From: Cryptomeria japonica
Taxonomy: Eukaryota > Streptophyta > Pinopsida > Cupressales > Cupressaceae
Direction: 5' to 3'
Assembly (NCBI RefSeq): GCF_030272615.1
Contig: NC_081414.1
Coordinates: 524,506,137 to 524,570,136 of the forward strand
DNA: 64,000 bases
Position numbers and translations under genes: made by a program. This document shows, one piece after another, positions 24,101 through 36,530 of this stretch. How positions within the stretch are numbered: the stretch's first letter is position 1; every line of letters begins with the position of its first letter. Below the pieces are notes generated by a model. The model searched no databases, was not told the DNA's origin, and saw only the letters and a list, made by a program, of their open reading frames with translations.

Positions 24101-24735
24101 TTAATTGCATCTTCTGAATAACCCAAAGCACAGACAAGACTCAAAGAGCAGATATTCAAGCCATTTCTCCCATCTATTAGGACACATTTAACAAGCATTC
24201 TATGAATGAGGACTTCAATTTGCAAGGGAGCGCTATGGGGATTTTGTAATGACTTAATGCTTGGATATGAAGGAGATGAGCTTTGAATAGGATCCTCTGA
24301 AATAGGTTTGATGGCAATTATGGATATCCCTTGGGGAACTTTAGCTTTGGATGTATTGTTTGGCAAGGATTCTATGGAAGGTTCTTGCAAACTTTCAAGA
24401 GGTGTTGGAATAGATGCCTTTGGAGCATCAATTTTCTTATGGGGGGATGAGCCATTGCTAGATATAGGTGTGTGATTGTGATCTTTCTCATCCAAATCTT
24501 TTAAGGATCTTTTTAATAGTTGCATAAAAGAGCCACTTTTCTTTGGATATGTGTTTGAATCCCTGTTAGGTTTTGACATGATTGGATTTTGATTTTGGAC
24601 TTGTTTGATTTCTCTGATATGTTGGTTTGTTATGTGTTCTTGTCTTTTTCTTTGGTATGCCATGTTGCTATGATCTTCAACTATTTCCAATGTTTCAGTG
24701 ATCTTATGTCTCCGCGCTTTAATCAAAATGGGCAT
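21106..24735 (-). pseudogene. Element Y polyprotein: protease, RNase H, integrase; RT deleted
   Basis: The reading frame is continuous, apart from stops, from 24735 to about 22078. An aspartic protease lies at 24170-23930: VLIDGRNGLN, then ILLGRPWI. A linker rich in Asp/Glu/Ser follows (23511-23149). The pre-RT motif NFTWSCIDILGLDP near 22900 is normally followed by the whole RT, but here an RNase H begins about 15 codons later: TQHGSGADVLF, NIAEYEAL, QVFGDS. The integrase zinc region (LHEVHKNICG, 22200) and core (WGLDLVGKI near 21960, IITDNG near 21780) follow, with frame changes before WHIQLKLALWAYHT at 21590. The C-terminal WLGPFVVT piece ends at a TAA near 21106. Missing gag and RT make it non-autonomous. 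Confidence 0.85.
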
Positions 24736-26327
24736 TGTGTTTGATATTGTGCTAGGATTTGATTGTTTAAGCGTCGTTTTGATAAGTGATCAACAGTCAA
24801 TTTCAAGGCAATAGAGTGATATGACACTAAAAGAGAATTCAAGTGTTTAAAGTTTGCAAGTTTTTTGATCTTTGGTTTAGGAGTGCATTGATGATGATTT
24901 GATAAGAACCAAGTCCAATAGGAATGATATATCCTACGATGTGGGACAAGATTATCCTGGCCAAACATTTTAGTTTTGTGATAAAGGATGATAGATCCTG
25001 ATGAGAAACTATGTTTGAGTGATCAGTTTACCAAAGAGGGTGATAATGCACTTTGAGATGTTTAGATCTTGAACTTGTTAAGGGTGAGCACTTTGAAAAT
25101 CTTAAGGTGTTTATCTTCTAGAGTCTGATTTTGATGGATGATAACTTGACTAAGTGAACCAAGAAGAAAATTTAAGCATAGAACAATAGATAACAGATGT
25201 TTATTGATACTACAAATTGATCAGGCAGAAATGACAAATCTGAAACAAGCATGCAAGACACAACTCTGGACTAACAAATGCAGAGTTATGTACGAGAGGA
25301 TATATAGCTTAGAATGACAAAACTTACAAGACCATATGACAAATCAGAAATTTCATGTAAAAAGTAGTATTTCGTACGACACATAATGTTGTGTAGTAAG
25401 ACACAGAATTTTGTGTAGTACTACACAAAATTCTATGTAGTACAACAAAAGATTTTGTGTAGTACGACAAAAGATTCTATGTAGTATGACACAAGATTCT
25501 GTGTAGTATGACACAAGATTTTATGCAAATAGGTTCGTACGATGGAGAACCTAACTCGTACGACCGAGAGCAGGATAGAGATAAAAAATGTTTGTTTGGC
25601 TGAATTTTGATAACTGAAGTTTAATGTTTTGCTTATGTCTTCCAATTTTTGGATGTCTGATTTGTCAATTTAGGGATGGATACACAACAAACACATGATA
25701 TGATAAGTGACTCCAAGAATGCTAAACCCTAAGAAAGTTGGTTGAGAATGAAAACCTTTTCTTGCTGACTTAGGTACACACCCAATAGCTAATCAGAATA
25801 CAGTCGCTGAGTCTCACGCAATAGATTCTCAACGTTGTATTATCTAACTCCAAACACTAATGGAGGCACAATATGGCAAGTGTCTTGGGAGAGTTACTAT
25901 CTCTCTTGCACAAAGATTATCACCCTTTCAGAGGTGAATTGTGTGGTTTCTATTTTAACCAACACTAGTAAGGGATCCGTTCGGCGCGTCAAGGTATAAA
26001 CTCAATTAAGAGGTCTCCCAGCCTTGAAAACCAAGGTTTGATATACTTGAAGGTATGAAGGAGAGCTATTCCCGAGCACTGTCGTTGCTTTTATTTTCAT
26101 CAAAAACACATTTATTTTATAGTGGGTTGGATTACTTGGAGTTAGCCATTCCCACTTAGGTCATTCCCCTCTCACCGGCCTTAATGGCTAAGAGTTATTA
26201 CTCCTCAGGAGGGTAGGCCTACTAAAGAAATGCACTAATGAAAGTAAAAGATGAGGCTATCTTTCTAATCACCTAAGAAAGGTGAGAACATACTCGCCTA
26301 TCATCAAAGACATGAAATACATGATAG
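24736..26327 (-). other. Element Y leader, inner part
   Basis: This is the untranslated region upstream of the protease frame; it was continuous with 47815-48453 before Z inserted. No gag domain is seen on the minus strand, although most gypsy elements would have one here. It contains the minisatellite at 25366-25565. Confidence 0.6.
25366..25565. repeat. Degenerate GTACGACA minisatellite in Y leader
   Basis: About nine imperfect units of roughly 20-30 bp share TGTGTAGTACGACA(C)AAGATTCT. Variants include AGTAAGACAC, AGTACTACAC and AGTATGACAC. Two copies near 25530 and 25555 keep the palindromic core CGTACGA. A related series is at 48098-48400. Confidence 0.8.
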
Positions 26328-27589
26328 TGTAAAGCGGAAAATCGCGATCGAACCCTAGTTGCTCTCCCCTCTTCCAACTCCGAGGAGAGAGAAGGGAGAT
26401 TCACTAGGGTTGATGGTTTTCACGTAGGGGAGAGACTTTACATTCAAAAGAGGGGTTGAAACCCATAAGATCCAATCCCACGCAATGCAAGATTGGATGC
26501 TAAATGTGTTTCAAGGGTTAAGACAGCAAGGCTACCCTCTTTTGTAAAGAATGTGCATAGAAGAATTAAGCTAGGAATGCATAGAAAGTGACAAAGATTC
26601 ACTTATAAACTGAGATAGGAATACAGTATGAAGCTACGGACCTGGAATTAGCAGTAAAATGTCGATACGGCACTGTCCTGCAAATTTGAGCGAAAGTTGT
26701 CGCGACGATGGCACCCAGCGCCATGGTCCTCCGAAAAATCTGTGAAACGAAGGGGGATCTGTTCGTCTCTGCACAAGGATTCTAGATCTTCAATTTCAGC
26801 CGCGTACCTGCAACCTACACATAGAAAAGCGAAGACGATTGGGGGGTTAGGGATTAGGGGTTTTCCTTTAGGTCAAACCCCGGTTTTGGAATTAACCAAG
26901 AAATGAGCAAGTGCTGTAAATGTAAATGTCTGTAATGTAAAACAAGTACTCATACCTTGTTGTAAGGATGTTTGTATCCTTATGTGCGAAGGTATAGATG
27001 TTGTATGTTGTTGTAGTATGTTGTATGTAGTAAGTGATCTCCTCTTCAATGGTTGAATCCTTGTCTTAAATGCAACACTTAGCCTTGAATGGAGACTTAG
27101 AAGGAATGCTTGAATGTTTGAATGCTTGAATGCTTGAGTATAGTTTCCACGCTTTGTACACATATCCTCTTCATGCCAAATGAGAGAGAAAAATGTAGTT
27201 TATATACTTGTCATTTAGGGTTGATAGACTGATTTTCCCGAACTTAGGCCGACCAGGAAAGATAATTTCCAAATTGCAAACATAAAGACCCAAGACCCCT
27301 TAGGAGACCGGGCCCACAATAGGCCCAGGGACCAGGGCGCTGGGCGCCATGGTCCTGGGGGACCAGGGCGCTAGGCGCCCTGGTCCTGAAGGACCAGGGC
27401 GCTAGGCGCTCTGGTCCCACCTCCCGGGATAGCAGGGTGCAAGGAGGTTCAGGCTAGGGTGCTTGAAAAATGCACTTTTCAGTGTCGTAATCAAGTTTCA
27501 GGGTCTCCATTCAGGTTGCGTGTTGCGTCGCCATCGTGAAGACCGAAATGCAGTCGAAATTGCAAGTGTCGCAATTTTAGGACGCTACA
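26328..27589 (-). mobile_element. 3' LTR of element Z
   Basis: This 1262-bp LTR carries three palindrome units where the 5' LTR has two, and a slightly longer TGTATGTTG repeat near 27000-27020, which accounts for most of the length difference. A TATA box (minus strand) is at 27198-27206. The open frames here on either strand are also found at the same place in the other LTR and are not genes. Confidence 0.93.
27329..27416. repeat. Three-unit palindrome array in Z 3' LTR
   Basis: Units at 27329-27356, 27360-27386 and 27391-27416 each pair GGACCAGGGCGC with GCGCC(A/C)TGGTCC around a GG or AG centre; the third is less perfect. The period is about 31 bp and the block is very GC-rich. It lies roughly 120-220 bp upstream of the TATA box in the direction of transcription. 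Confidence 0.9.
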
Positions 27590-27604
27590 TTTAGCCCCCA
27601 CTTT
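27590..27604 (-). other. Polypurine tract of element Z
   Basis: The minus strand reads AGTGGGGGCTAAA immediately before the LTR start TGTAGCG. It marks the left LTR as the 3' one. Confidence 0.8.
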
Positions 27605-27747
27605 AGCGGGAGTATGTATGCTCATACTTCCGGTAAAGTACAAGGAAACAACATTGAAAGATTTTCACCACGTCAAGGAGGCAAGACACACCAAGCCCCC
27701 AGTGGACTAAGGATCTTACGACTTCGATTGACAAAGTAAAAGGGAAG

Positions 27748-30700
27748 TGTAATGCCCCGCCAGGAAACCCCTAAGGGTTTAAATTAAAAGCACTCAAATA
27801 GAGTAAAATTTTTATTTTTATTTTTATAATAATTAAGAGTGTTAATGAAAAGGTTACAATATTAAGATAAATTGAGGTTAACTCAATTCATTATTAGACA
27901 CGACATTAAAATACAATGGAGATTATCTGTCAACTTAGATATCCCAGCAGAAGGCTCAGCCAATCCTAAGGAGTTTCCTAACGCGATTACATAACCTTAC
28001 ACCTAACTCAACTTGCGTCATCAGATCCATTAATCTGGATATCTTAATTATGAGAGAATGCATAGATCTTGAATTAATATGTATTCAATGTTTTGACAAC
28101 TTATGACCTTAGGGAACGTTCAATTACTTTGGTGGGTGAGGAGGCCATCAAGAGGTTAATTACTCAATGCACTTTAATTCATAGTTTCATTAGGAGGTCT
28201 CCAAATAGGTTCAAGCGTTTTAAATATAACAAAGTTCATTCATTAGAGTTTTAAAATAACCATCCACACTTGACATCATCCCTTTAATGCTATAAATGTG
28301 CTTAATGAGATACGATCGTTTAGGATTAAACTACGATTTGTAAAGCGAAGGTCCCATCATTTGATTTTAAAGTATTCACTCACATTTGATATATAGTTTT
28401 TTTTTTTTTTTTTAAATATTAAAAGGTATGGTTAATAGGAAGAATTCGTTCCTAAGGGATTGTCTACTATTAATAGAGTGAGGTCCCTTTATTTGAATTC
28501 ATGCGTAGCCAACTAATGAGTTGCAGCTCTTAAAAGAAAGATAAAATGTGAGTAGCCATAGGAGTCATTTGAAGTTTTAAAATATTACTACTAGATGGCT
28601 AGGACCATTACGTTGAAAATGCAATTGGGCCACAAGAGTTCATTCTCTAACTTCAAGATATAGATAGCAAGATATTATCTAACATTTCAAGATTAAAGTA
28701 TAAATTCCAAGGGATGCTCTTCCATTAGGATTGAATTACAATTATCTCGTTGCAAATCACTTTTTTTTTATCGATAAATGAATATAATGTGAGAGAGATT
28801 CTTTTATTAGATTTAATGTATCAACAACTAATTGAATCCCTTCTTTTTCAGTTCATCTTTAACAATCATAAAGAAATCCATTTGTTGGGGTTAAAATTAG
28901 GGTGGACTAGTTGAGTTTCACCAATTATCAAGTTAAATTTCGGTAAGGTTGATTTGTTAAGATTAAACGTAATTGACCAATCCACTATACCAAATATAAT
29001 GAAACATAATTATCATGACGTTTCCCATTCTAGTTCAATCTTAGCAAACATGAGGGATTCCTTTTTATAAAGATTAGCATATGGGTTTTCTAGTTGGGTT
29101 CACCCGGTTATAGAAGTAATCTGGGGAGGGTTATTGATTCAAAATTACAACATAAATTACTAAGTATATTCGTTCAATATACAACATGAATATTTGAATG
29201 AGCCCACACGATTAACAAATTAATCCGGTGAGGACTATTGTTAAGATTAAAACGTGAAATAACTTAACAAATTTAACCAATGTAATGAAACATAATTTAC
29301 ATGGCGAGATTCGTTTACTAAGGTAAAGGATAGATATTTCTATTATGTTCATCTTTTAGATTTCAATTTAAGAATTGTGACATAATTTTATCTTTGTTTC
29401 CTTTTTACATTCATTTCATTTATATACTTAACATCAAGTTAATCCAATAAAGTAATTCTAATGAGATTTCTGCCACTATTACAATTTAAATTAACATAAC
29501 CAATTTACCTTTTTTTTTTACACTTTAATTTCAATATTTAAATACCATGCCATATTCATAATTCTCAACGTTTTATGAATTTAAATAACTACGTTTATCC
29601 ATATGAAAAATGTTATCCATTTAAATTTGAATTCATTTAATTTACACCATACACTTTGCAAGAATACAACCATTCAAGATAATTTAAAACATAAAACAAA
29701 GTATGCTATAAACATCGCATGACACAGAATATGATCTCGGAGTTCACCCCGGATGGGCTACATCTCCGGGTCTGCTCAACTGCAAGACCCTTTTTGGTAT
29801 TTAATATAGTTAAGGTTACATATTTACATGTCTTTACAATCTTGCCTTTTAGGCGAACACATACACTATTCAACATCTATTTCGATTGATTTTTACACAA
29901 TGATCCCTTTTAAAGCGGGTCAAATTGAATTATAACCAAAGGAAAACAACAAAACTAGATTCCATTGCTTGACGGTAGCCTAACTAAAGGGGTTTAACCG
30001 ACTTATAACCATCCACTATCATGACAAGTCTTGCCATTCCATAACCAAATTCTATTATAGAAAATTTAAACCTACATAAGCATAATCCGGAAGAGGTGTT
30101 CGTTTAGCATATCTGTCTAACCATTAATGTCGAACAAGTTTACGGATTTGATAATTTAATTTTTATTCAAAAATTCGTATTAGTCCACCATGACTATTTA
30201 GACCATGTAAAAAAAAAAAATAAGAGTTAACTTGAGTATGCTGAAACCAATATGAAATTTAAAGGAAAACTTGTATTCAAGTATGGGTTTACTAATGTTG
30301 CTTCCCTAAAGTCCAAATATATTAATTTATAATCCAAGGTTAATAGTATAAGAACTGAATTTAAAATTGAATAATATCAAAGAATTTAAAGTAAATCCCT
30401 TATACTAATTTTTTTTTTAGTTCACTAAATAAATCTGATTTCTTCTTTTTATGTGACATGCATATGCCTCCCTTTTTTCTTTCTTCTAAACATATTATAT
30501 AAAATAATAAACAATTAATAATTAAAAATCCATTAAACTGAACTTTTTTTTTTTTAAAACAAATTATATAAAATAAAATAATAATAATTAAATAAAACAA
30601 ATAAAATAACTGTTTTTTTTAAATTTCAAAAAAAAGGAGAGGGGAGAGGGTACCCACGTGGACATCCACGTGGGCCCTCCCCCACCTTTGGCAGCCTAGC

Positions 30701-32606
30701 TACCTTTTGGTAGCGCTGCTACCAAATGGTAGCAGAGCGCTACCAAAGGTAGCGCTGCTACCATTTGGTAGCAGATCGCTACCATCTGGTAGCAACTGCC
30801 ATGGGGGGCACTAAACCCTTTTTTTTTGTTTAATTTTTTTTTTTTAAAATATATTTGTTACAGCCATTTAAATACAGTCTGAAAAAAAAATAAAAGAGAT
30901 AACAAGATTCTCAGTGCACTCACACAGCCTGAGACAGAAAGAAAGAAGCATTCTCCAGCAGTTTTTATATGCATTTTTTTTGAATGTCATGAACAAAACA
31001 CCCCAAATGGAAATGAAAAACAAATAAAACCCCATTTTTTTTATAGTCCTAAAATAGATTTTCAGATTTCTCTTAGCAACCAACCAGCTGGAAACTAAAT
31101 CTAAAAAAAAACATTCATGGGTAGCAATCCTCTCTGTTTTTCCAGCATTTCATGGAGGGCATAACAATAAACAAAAGGGGAGATTAAAATTTCTTACCTC
31201 CAAACGCTTTCCAGGAAGAGATTTTGATGAAGATGAGCTCCCAAATCAGCTGCTCTCATTCCTCATCCCTCTCCAAAATCCCCCAATCTCCCTTGCAAGA
31301 ACCATCTTTTTCCAAAAAAAGACCCAAGGCCAAGAAGCCCCCAAAATGCTTACCAAACAAGATTAAAAAGAAAACCCTAATTTTTGCCCTAATTTCAATT
31401 TCGAAATTAGGTATTTATTTTTAAAAATAAAATGATTGAAAATCCCAAATGGAAGTCATTCATTACCATTATTTATTAATCTTATATGTTTTCCCCTATT
31501 AAAATTAAAATGCTTCTTTTTCTTATTGAGTTTTAAATTTTAATTTCTTAATATCGATTTAGGCCTACATTTATATTTTGGGACTACTTACCGGGTAAGG
31601 CGTTTTGATTAAATTTTAATTTTCTAAAAATCAATCTTTTTATACTATGTCAACTATACAAGTAAAAAGGAAATAATTTCGTTTAAATAATAATAATTTA
31701 TCTCTTTCCTTCCAAAATGCGAAAATGAGTAATTTATTACTATCTCCCAAACGACTTTAAAATTTTTCCTTTCTAAAATGCATAATTTATTAAAATCGTA
31801 GTTATTAAAATTAACTATTAAATTAACTCGCTATAACTTAATAAAGCGACATTTTTAAATAAATGACTCATCTAATGCAAGAGTCTTGTTTATTCAAATT
31901 TCTCAATTACAAATGCATAAAAGTTACAAATGCGTAAATGAGCACACTAACCTCAGTTAAATACCTTAAGCTTGCTACAATAACAATTTAAAGCAATCTC
32001 TTAAATTAGTGATTAATCATATAAAAGAAACTACCTATTTAAATTCCTATATCACTATTGCGTACGCCTACTCATAAATTTAAATTTAATACTTAGGGTA
32101 ACAAACCTCACTTACCTTGCGCAAGGCACGCAAATCGAGGAAGTCCTCCAAGTCTCTCGACACGCATCCCAATGAAATGCAAGCCCCACGAATCCACACA
32201 CGATGCCCACCTAACCATGGCTAAGGCAAGACGAGAGTTATATGACTACTAAATCCGAATTCAAAGATGAAAGAGCATACTCAACCTTGCAAATTCCAAA
32301 GGAGATGAACCTTGCCCTAAGCGATGTTGTACCTGCAAATCTCCTGCACCCATGAATTCATACAAGCATGCATATACATATACATATTCAATGAAGGCGT
32401 TAGCTCAAGATTTATCTCAAGGGTTAGGAAACAATTACATTTACACGAAAATCGATGCAAAAGCACAATAATAAGTATGCACAATTTATTTCTATTATCT
32501 AAACTACACATTGCATATCGGTTAATCTACCATTCGAGAATGCCACATAGGAAGTCAATCAAGGTTAAACGGGTTTTAAAAGTCCGACTAGGGTATGGGC
32601 ATTACA
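27748..32606 (-). mobile_element. 3' LTR of element N
   Basis: This is a 4859-bp LTR, AT-rich throughout except for the palindrome array at 30653-30793. Open frames of 65-100 codons here recur at the same place in the other LTR, have no known motif and are probably chance. No promoter could be fixed; an A/T run next to a CT patch lies just past the array on the minus strand (about 30615-30645). Confidence 0.95.
30653..30793. repeat. Palindrome array in N 3' LTR
   Basis: A perfect palindrome with arms CCCACGTGG / CCACGTGGG (30653-30674) is followed by five hairpins of the form GCTACC..GGTAGC at 30699, 30718, 30739, 30757 and 30778, about 20 bp apart, such as GCTACCAAATGGTAGC. AGCGCT/AGAGCGCT linkers are also self-complementary. 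The block is GC-rich within AT-rich DNA. Confidence 0.92.
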
Positions 32607-32622
32607 TTCTCCCCCCCTAGGT
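32607..32622 (-). other. Polypurine tract of element N
   Basis: The minus strand reads CCTAGGGGGGGAGAA directly before the LTR start TGTAATGCCC. Confidence 0.85.
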
Positions 32623-33845
32623 TCCGACTTACTCCTGGAAGTCGCAAGGTTATACGGAAGTCCTGCAACACTTATTAGTCCTTAAACTCACTTAACAATT
32701 ATCAATTTGCACAAACAACTATTTAGTCAACAATTTAAAACATTATTCATCAACAAAAATGCATCTAACATCATTCACACCTTCAAATATTCTATAATTT
32801 TCACACAATTATAGCAAAGATACGAGACTTTTCCCTTCTTAATACACCAAATTAAAGCAATTAAAATACACATAGACATAGTTATCCTTCTCATTTAGCA
32901 ATCATGACAAGAAAACAGGCTCTCAAGGTCAATTTCTTCCATCAATTCCTCTTTTTTTTCACAAGATTTATCACATAAAACTAGCCTCAAATAACAATTT
33001 CTACCACCAAGTTAATTTTTCAACAAATAAGAACAACGTAAGAACTCGATTGTTTACATTTTTTTCAGACATACAAGATCCTTTCCAATGACTATGCCCC
33101 ATAACATAGTGACAAGTTAGCACCATTTAATCCATTATCACACATAATATCCATCCACAAGACTGGTTTGCACAACACAATAGGCTACATGTGAGCATGT
33201 CAAATGCTCGGTCAGAGGTAACATATATGATCCACATTTCTATGTCTGCTCTCAGAATAAATACATGATCAACAAATATCCATCATCTCACTCAAGGGCT
33301 TGATGGTGCTAGGGTACACCATAGCGGTGCCACCTTCCATACAAGTCCCTCGTGAATATCCCTTGTTGTGTAAGGTGTTTAGCCTCCAAGAGATAGTCAC
33401 CACTCATAGGTAGGTAGTGGATCTTAGCTGTTTTCACAGCCTCACATACCTCCATCCTCAAGGTTCCTTGCGTCTACTTCCTCGTATACACTCATCCAAG
33501 CCCGTCTCCTACATTCTTGGAGAGGAATTCACATTACAACACAAGACCAGCATATGGAAACAACAAGGATAAACCGGTTTAGCCACTAAAGTACAAAAGA
33601 TTAAAGATAATAATTGTCAATTCCAACAATAAAACAAGAAAATAATTTCCGGATTTGCAACATCAAATCAAGTGAAATCAAGATCGCAAGATCGTGGCTA
33701 AACTGTCAAGGTCAAGGTAAAATAAATTGCTGGCCCACAAGGAGATAAATAAATAATTACAAGAAAATCATAATTGCACATTACATCACTACGTGACTAG
33801 TAGCTAGCCACCAACGAGGAAGGAAGGAACAATCGTCTAGCTACC

Positions 33846-34140
33846 CTAGTAGCTCATCATGTGGTGTGACCAAGTCACACATCCACATGGCATGGCAGTG
33901 TGCACCTCGGCATCACCCCGCATCACGTCGTCACGTGGCATGGCTCTACCCAATACATAGCGGTAGACCGCATGGAAATGTCTACTACATCCCGCATCGT
34001 GTCTCAGCACTGCATGGCAATACTCCAAGCGGACAAAGCGCGCAATGGACGTATCCCGCATGGCAGTGTACCCCGCGGATAAGGCACGCGCTGGTCACAC
34101 TCCGCATAGCGATGTTCCTCTTAGGATACTCGCCGTAAGC
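33846..34140. repeat. CpG-rich segment with degenerate GCATGGCA motifs
   Basis: This is a clear rise in GC and CpG inside N. Degenerate copies of (C)CGCATGGCAGTGT recur: CACATGGCATGGCAGTGTG, CCGCATGGAAATGT, CTGCATGGCAATAC, CCGCATGGCAGTGT and CCGCATAGCGATGT. Overlapping frames are open on both strands but show no protein motif. Confidence 0.65.
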
Positions 34141-34215
34141 CAGAGGTATACATGGCTAAGGTCTACCCATAAGTCTACCAACACTAGCCTGTTGGTAACT
34201 TATGTAGAACAATAA

Positions 34216-34410
34216 CACGCCTCTCATGAAGACAAGGCAACAAATGCTCCAATATGCAAGAAAGTACCATGCCTCTCATGAAGACAAGGCAACAAATGCT
34301 CCAATATGCAAGAAAGTACCACGCCTCTCATGAAGACAAGGCAACAAATGCTCCAATATGCAAGAAAGTACCACGCCTCTCATGAAGACAAGGCAACAAA
34401 TGCTCCAATG
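34216..34410. repeat. 52-bp tandem repeat, about 3.7 copies
   Basis: Units start at 34216, 34268, 34320 and 34372 with CA(C/T)GCCTCTCATGAAGAC. The first three are almost identical and the fourth is cut after CAAATGCTCCAAT. Confidence 0.95.
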
Positions 34411-36514
34411 GAATCCAACAATATGCTCAAAAACTGTCATCTATATGCTCAAGATAAAGGATAGGAATAAGGCTGGCACACATGAACCTCATAAATCGGT
34501 TCATCACAAGAGGAAGTATTGAGTACACCTGTGTTATAGTTTCGTTACAAAACCATGCTTTTCCTCAAAATAGGGAAGCTAAAGTCACTTCGCGTCGACA
34601 TTACTCGTACGCTGTCCATACTATTCGAGGAATGGTGACTTCTACTACTACCCCTTCACATACTGACTTATCAACAACCCGTGGGTTGGCACTCAGTAAG
34701 GGAAACAAACAAGCAACACCACATAGATAGGTATGGTTTCCCATACTCATAAACAACACATTCCCCATGGTTGATTACTTCACCATCCCATGGGCACACA
34801 AAGCAAGTACGGGTTTTCTCACAACACACACAGAATAGCACTATTACTGGTTTAGTCACATTTACGGGGAGTACTTTACATTATACTAACATATACTTAA
34901 GGGAAATTTTAATTAAGCTTTACACATGAACCACCAAACAAATTTTACTCTAGATCCACGTACTGAAATTTTTAACAATTCAAATTTACACAATGAGATA
35001 ACATCATTCTAATATCTTCCTCAATCTTCCCTAAGCATTTTCATTCACATTATTAACTATGCAATTTCCCTTTTCAAGATGGAAAACTTTCCCCTTTCAA
35101 TTAGAAGCCCAAAGCAACATAAAATTTCATAGGCATTATAGAAAAACTTCTTCTTAAATCACTGCATTCTAAATAGTGTTTCAAAAACAACAATTCCTAT
35201 ATTTTAAACGAGAGGAGGAAGAGAGTTGGAAAATCAACTATTTCCTACGAATACACAAGAATTTCAAAATCACACCATATGCTCGGACATAAGTTTATCA
35301 TTTGAGTTGCACGGTTTTCATTTTTCTATCCCTAGGAAGGTTCCAAAACATCCTAACATGACATTTCTAATCATTATTGCTGCACTATAATGTTCTAGTT
35401 TTCCGAACAAGAATTCAAAACAATCAATTTTTCTTTTGTAATACAAGTCTTCTAAAGCACAATCACTATCCGTAATACGTTACAATACAATTATACCTCA
35501 AATTTAACATTGAAACTTCATAATATGATAAGGAGGTAAATAACGAGCTATCTACTAGATTTTACACATTTAGTGCATACAATTCCACAAGTCTTTTATT
35601 TACTCCTTTCGAAACATAATAAGGCAATTATCTAATTCCAAAACAAGTTAAATGGTGCGTCATTTAATAGGTCCTAATCACACTAATTGAATAAGCACAT
35701 AAAACAATCTTTTGAGAAGCACATCAATTTACTCTTGAAGCTACTACAGTATGTCCTCTTTTGGTATTCCTTTCTCATTAAGCAATTCTCACAAAATCAG
35801 CTATATGCATCTTATTAAAGCACCTTACTTAAAATGAAATTTAATTATACTACTCTTGCCAAACACATGGAGAATCCCTTTAATGCAAACATTCCATTTT
35901 CTATCATTAACCAAAAATTAACTCCCAAGTCAATCCCTTTCACAATCTAAAACACAAAAACATTATGAGGCTCACACAAGGCTCTAGAATATCATCCTTT
36001 CTCTTGCAATTAGAAAACTTAAATAAAAGATAACTATACATATCAATTCCTGTTAATTTACTTAGAGAGAGAAGAGGAAGAGTCATATTCACTCAATTTT
36101 CTACAAAATAAGCATTAGCATTTGTCATACTAGTCTTTCAAGTGGACAATCATGAAGATAGAGCCAAAACCACAAACAAACAAATTTCGTTCTTTTAGGT
36201 TCAAGACATTAACAACCAACTTAGATAGATTAGTCAAAAGGTAAAACAAAGCAAGAATGAAGGTACATACGAATCCTTTTCAAAGAAGAGAAGTCATAGA
36301 CCAAGACCTCAATAGGTAGACAAAACACCCATAATTATTTCCAAAACACCCACATCAATAAGGTGAAAGCAAAGTGTGAACACACATGTTACACACAAAT
36401 AGGGTTTGTTAAATCACACCCTCACATCAAGGTGGACAAGCATACAACATATGATAGACACATACACAACAACTAAGGGCACAAGCGAAACCAGAGATCC
36501 CAGTGTTGCAACAT

Positions 36515-36528
36515 GGGCTCTGATACCA
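36515..36528 (-). other. Primer-binding site, tRNA-iMet (element N)
   Basis: The minus strand reads TGGTATCAGAGCCC two bases inside the right LTR, an exact initiator-Met primer-binding site. Confidence 0.95.
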
Positions 36529-36530
36529 AG

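Larger units (their letters stand above)
32623..36514 (-). other. Non-coding interior of element N
   Basis: About 3.9 kb between polypurine tract and primer-binding site. I find no gag, protease, RT, RNase H or integrase motif on either strand; the longest open frames are under 100 codons. It holds a CpG-rich segment (33846-34140) and a 52-bp tandem repeat (34216-34410). The rest is AT-rich, A/C-biased on the plus strand. Confidence 0.8.

Noticed and set aside
26697-27163. Open frames of 69 and 96 codons in the Z LTR, repeated at 46966-47417
   Set aside because: Conserved only because both LTRs share sequence; frames change with small indels between the LTRs.
30653-30793. Hairpins followed by T-runs as bacterial-type terminators
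   Set aside because: This is eukaryotic retrotransposon DNA. The hairpins occur as arrays in both LTRs and do not follow any gene.
30868-31424. Open frames of 71 and 66 codons in the N LTR, repeated at 39652-40208
   Set aside because: The duplication is explained by the LTR pair, and the frames are short with no motif or codon pattern.
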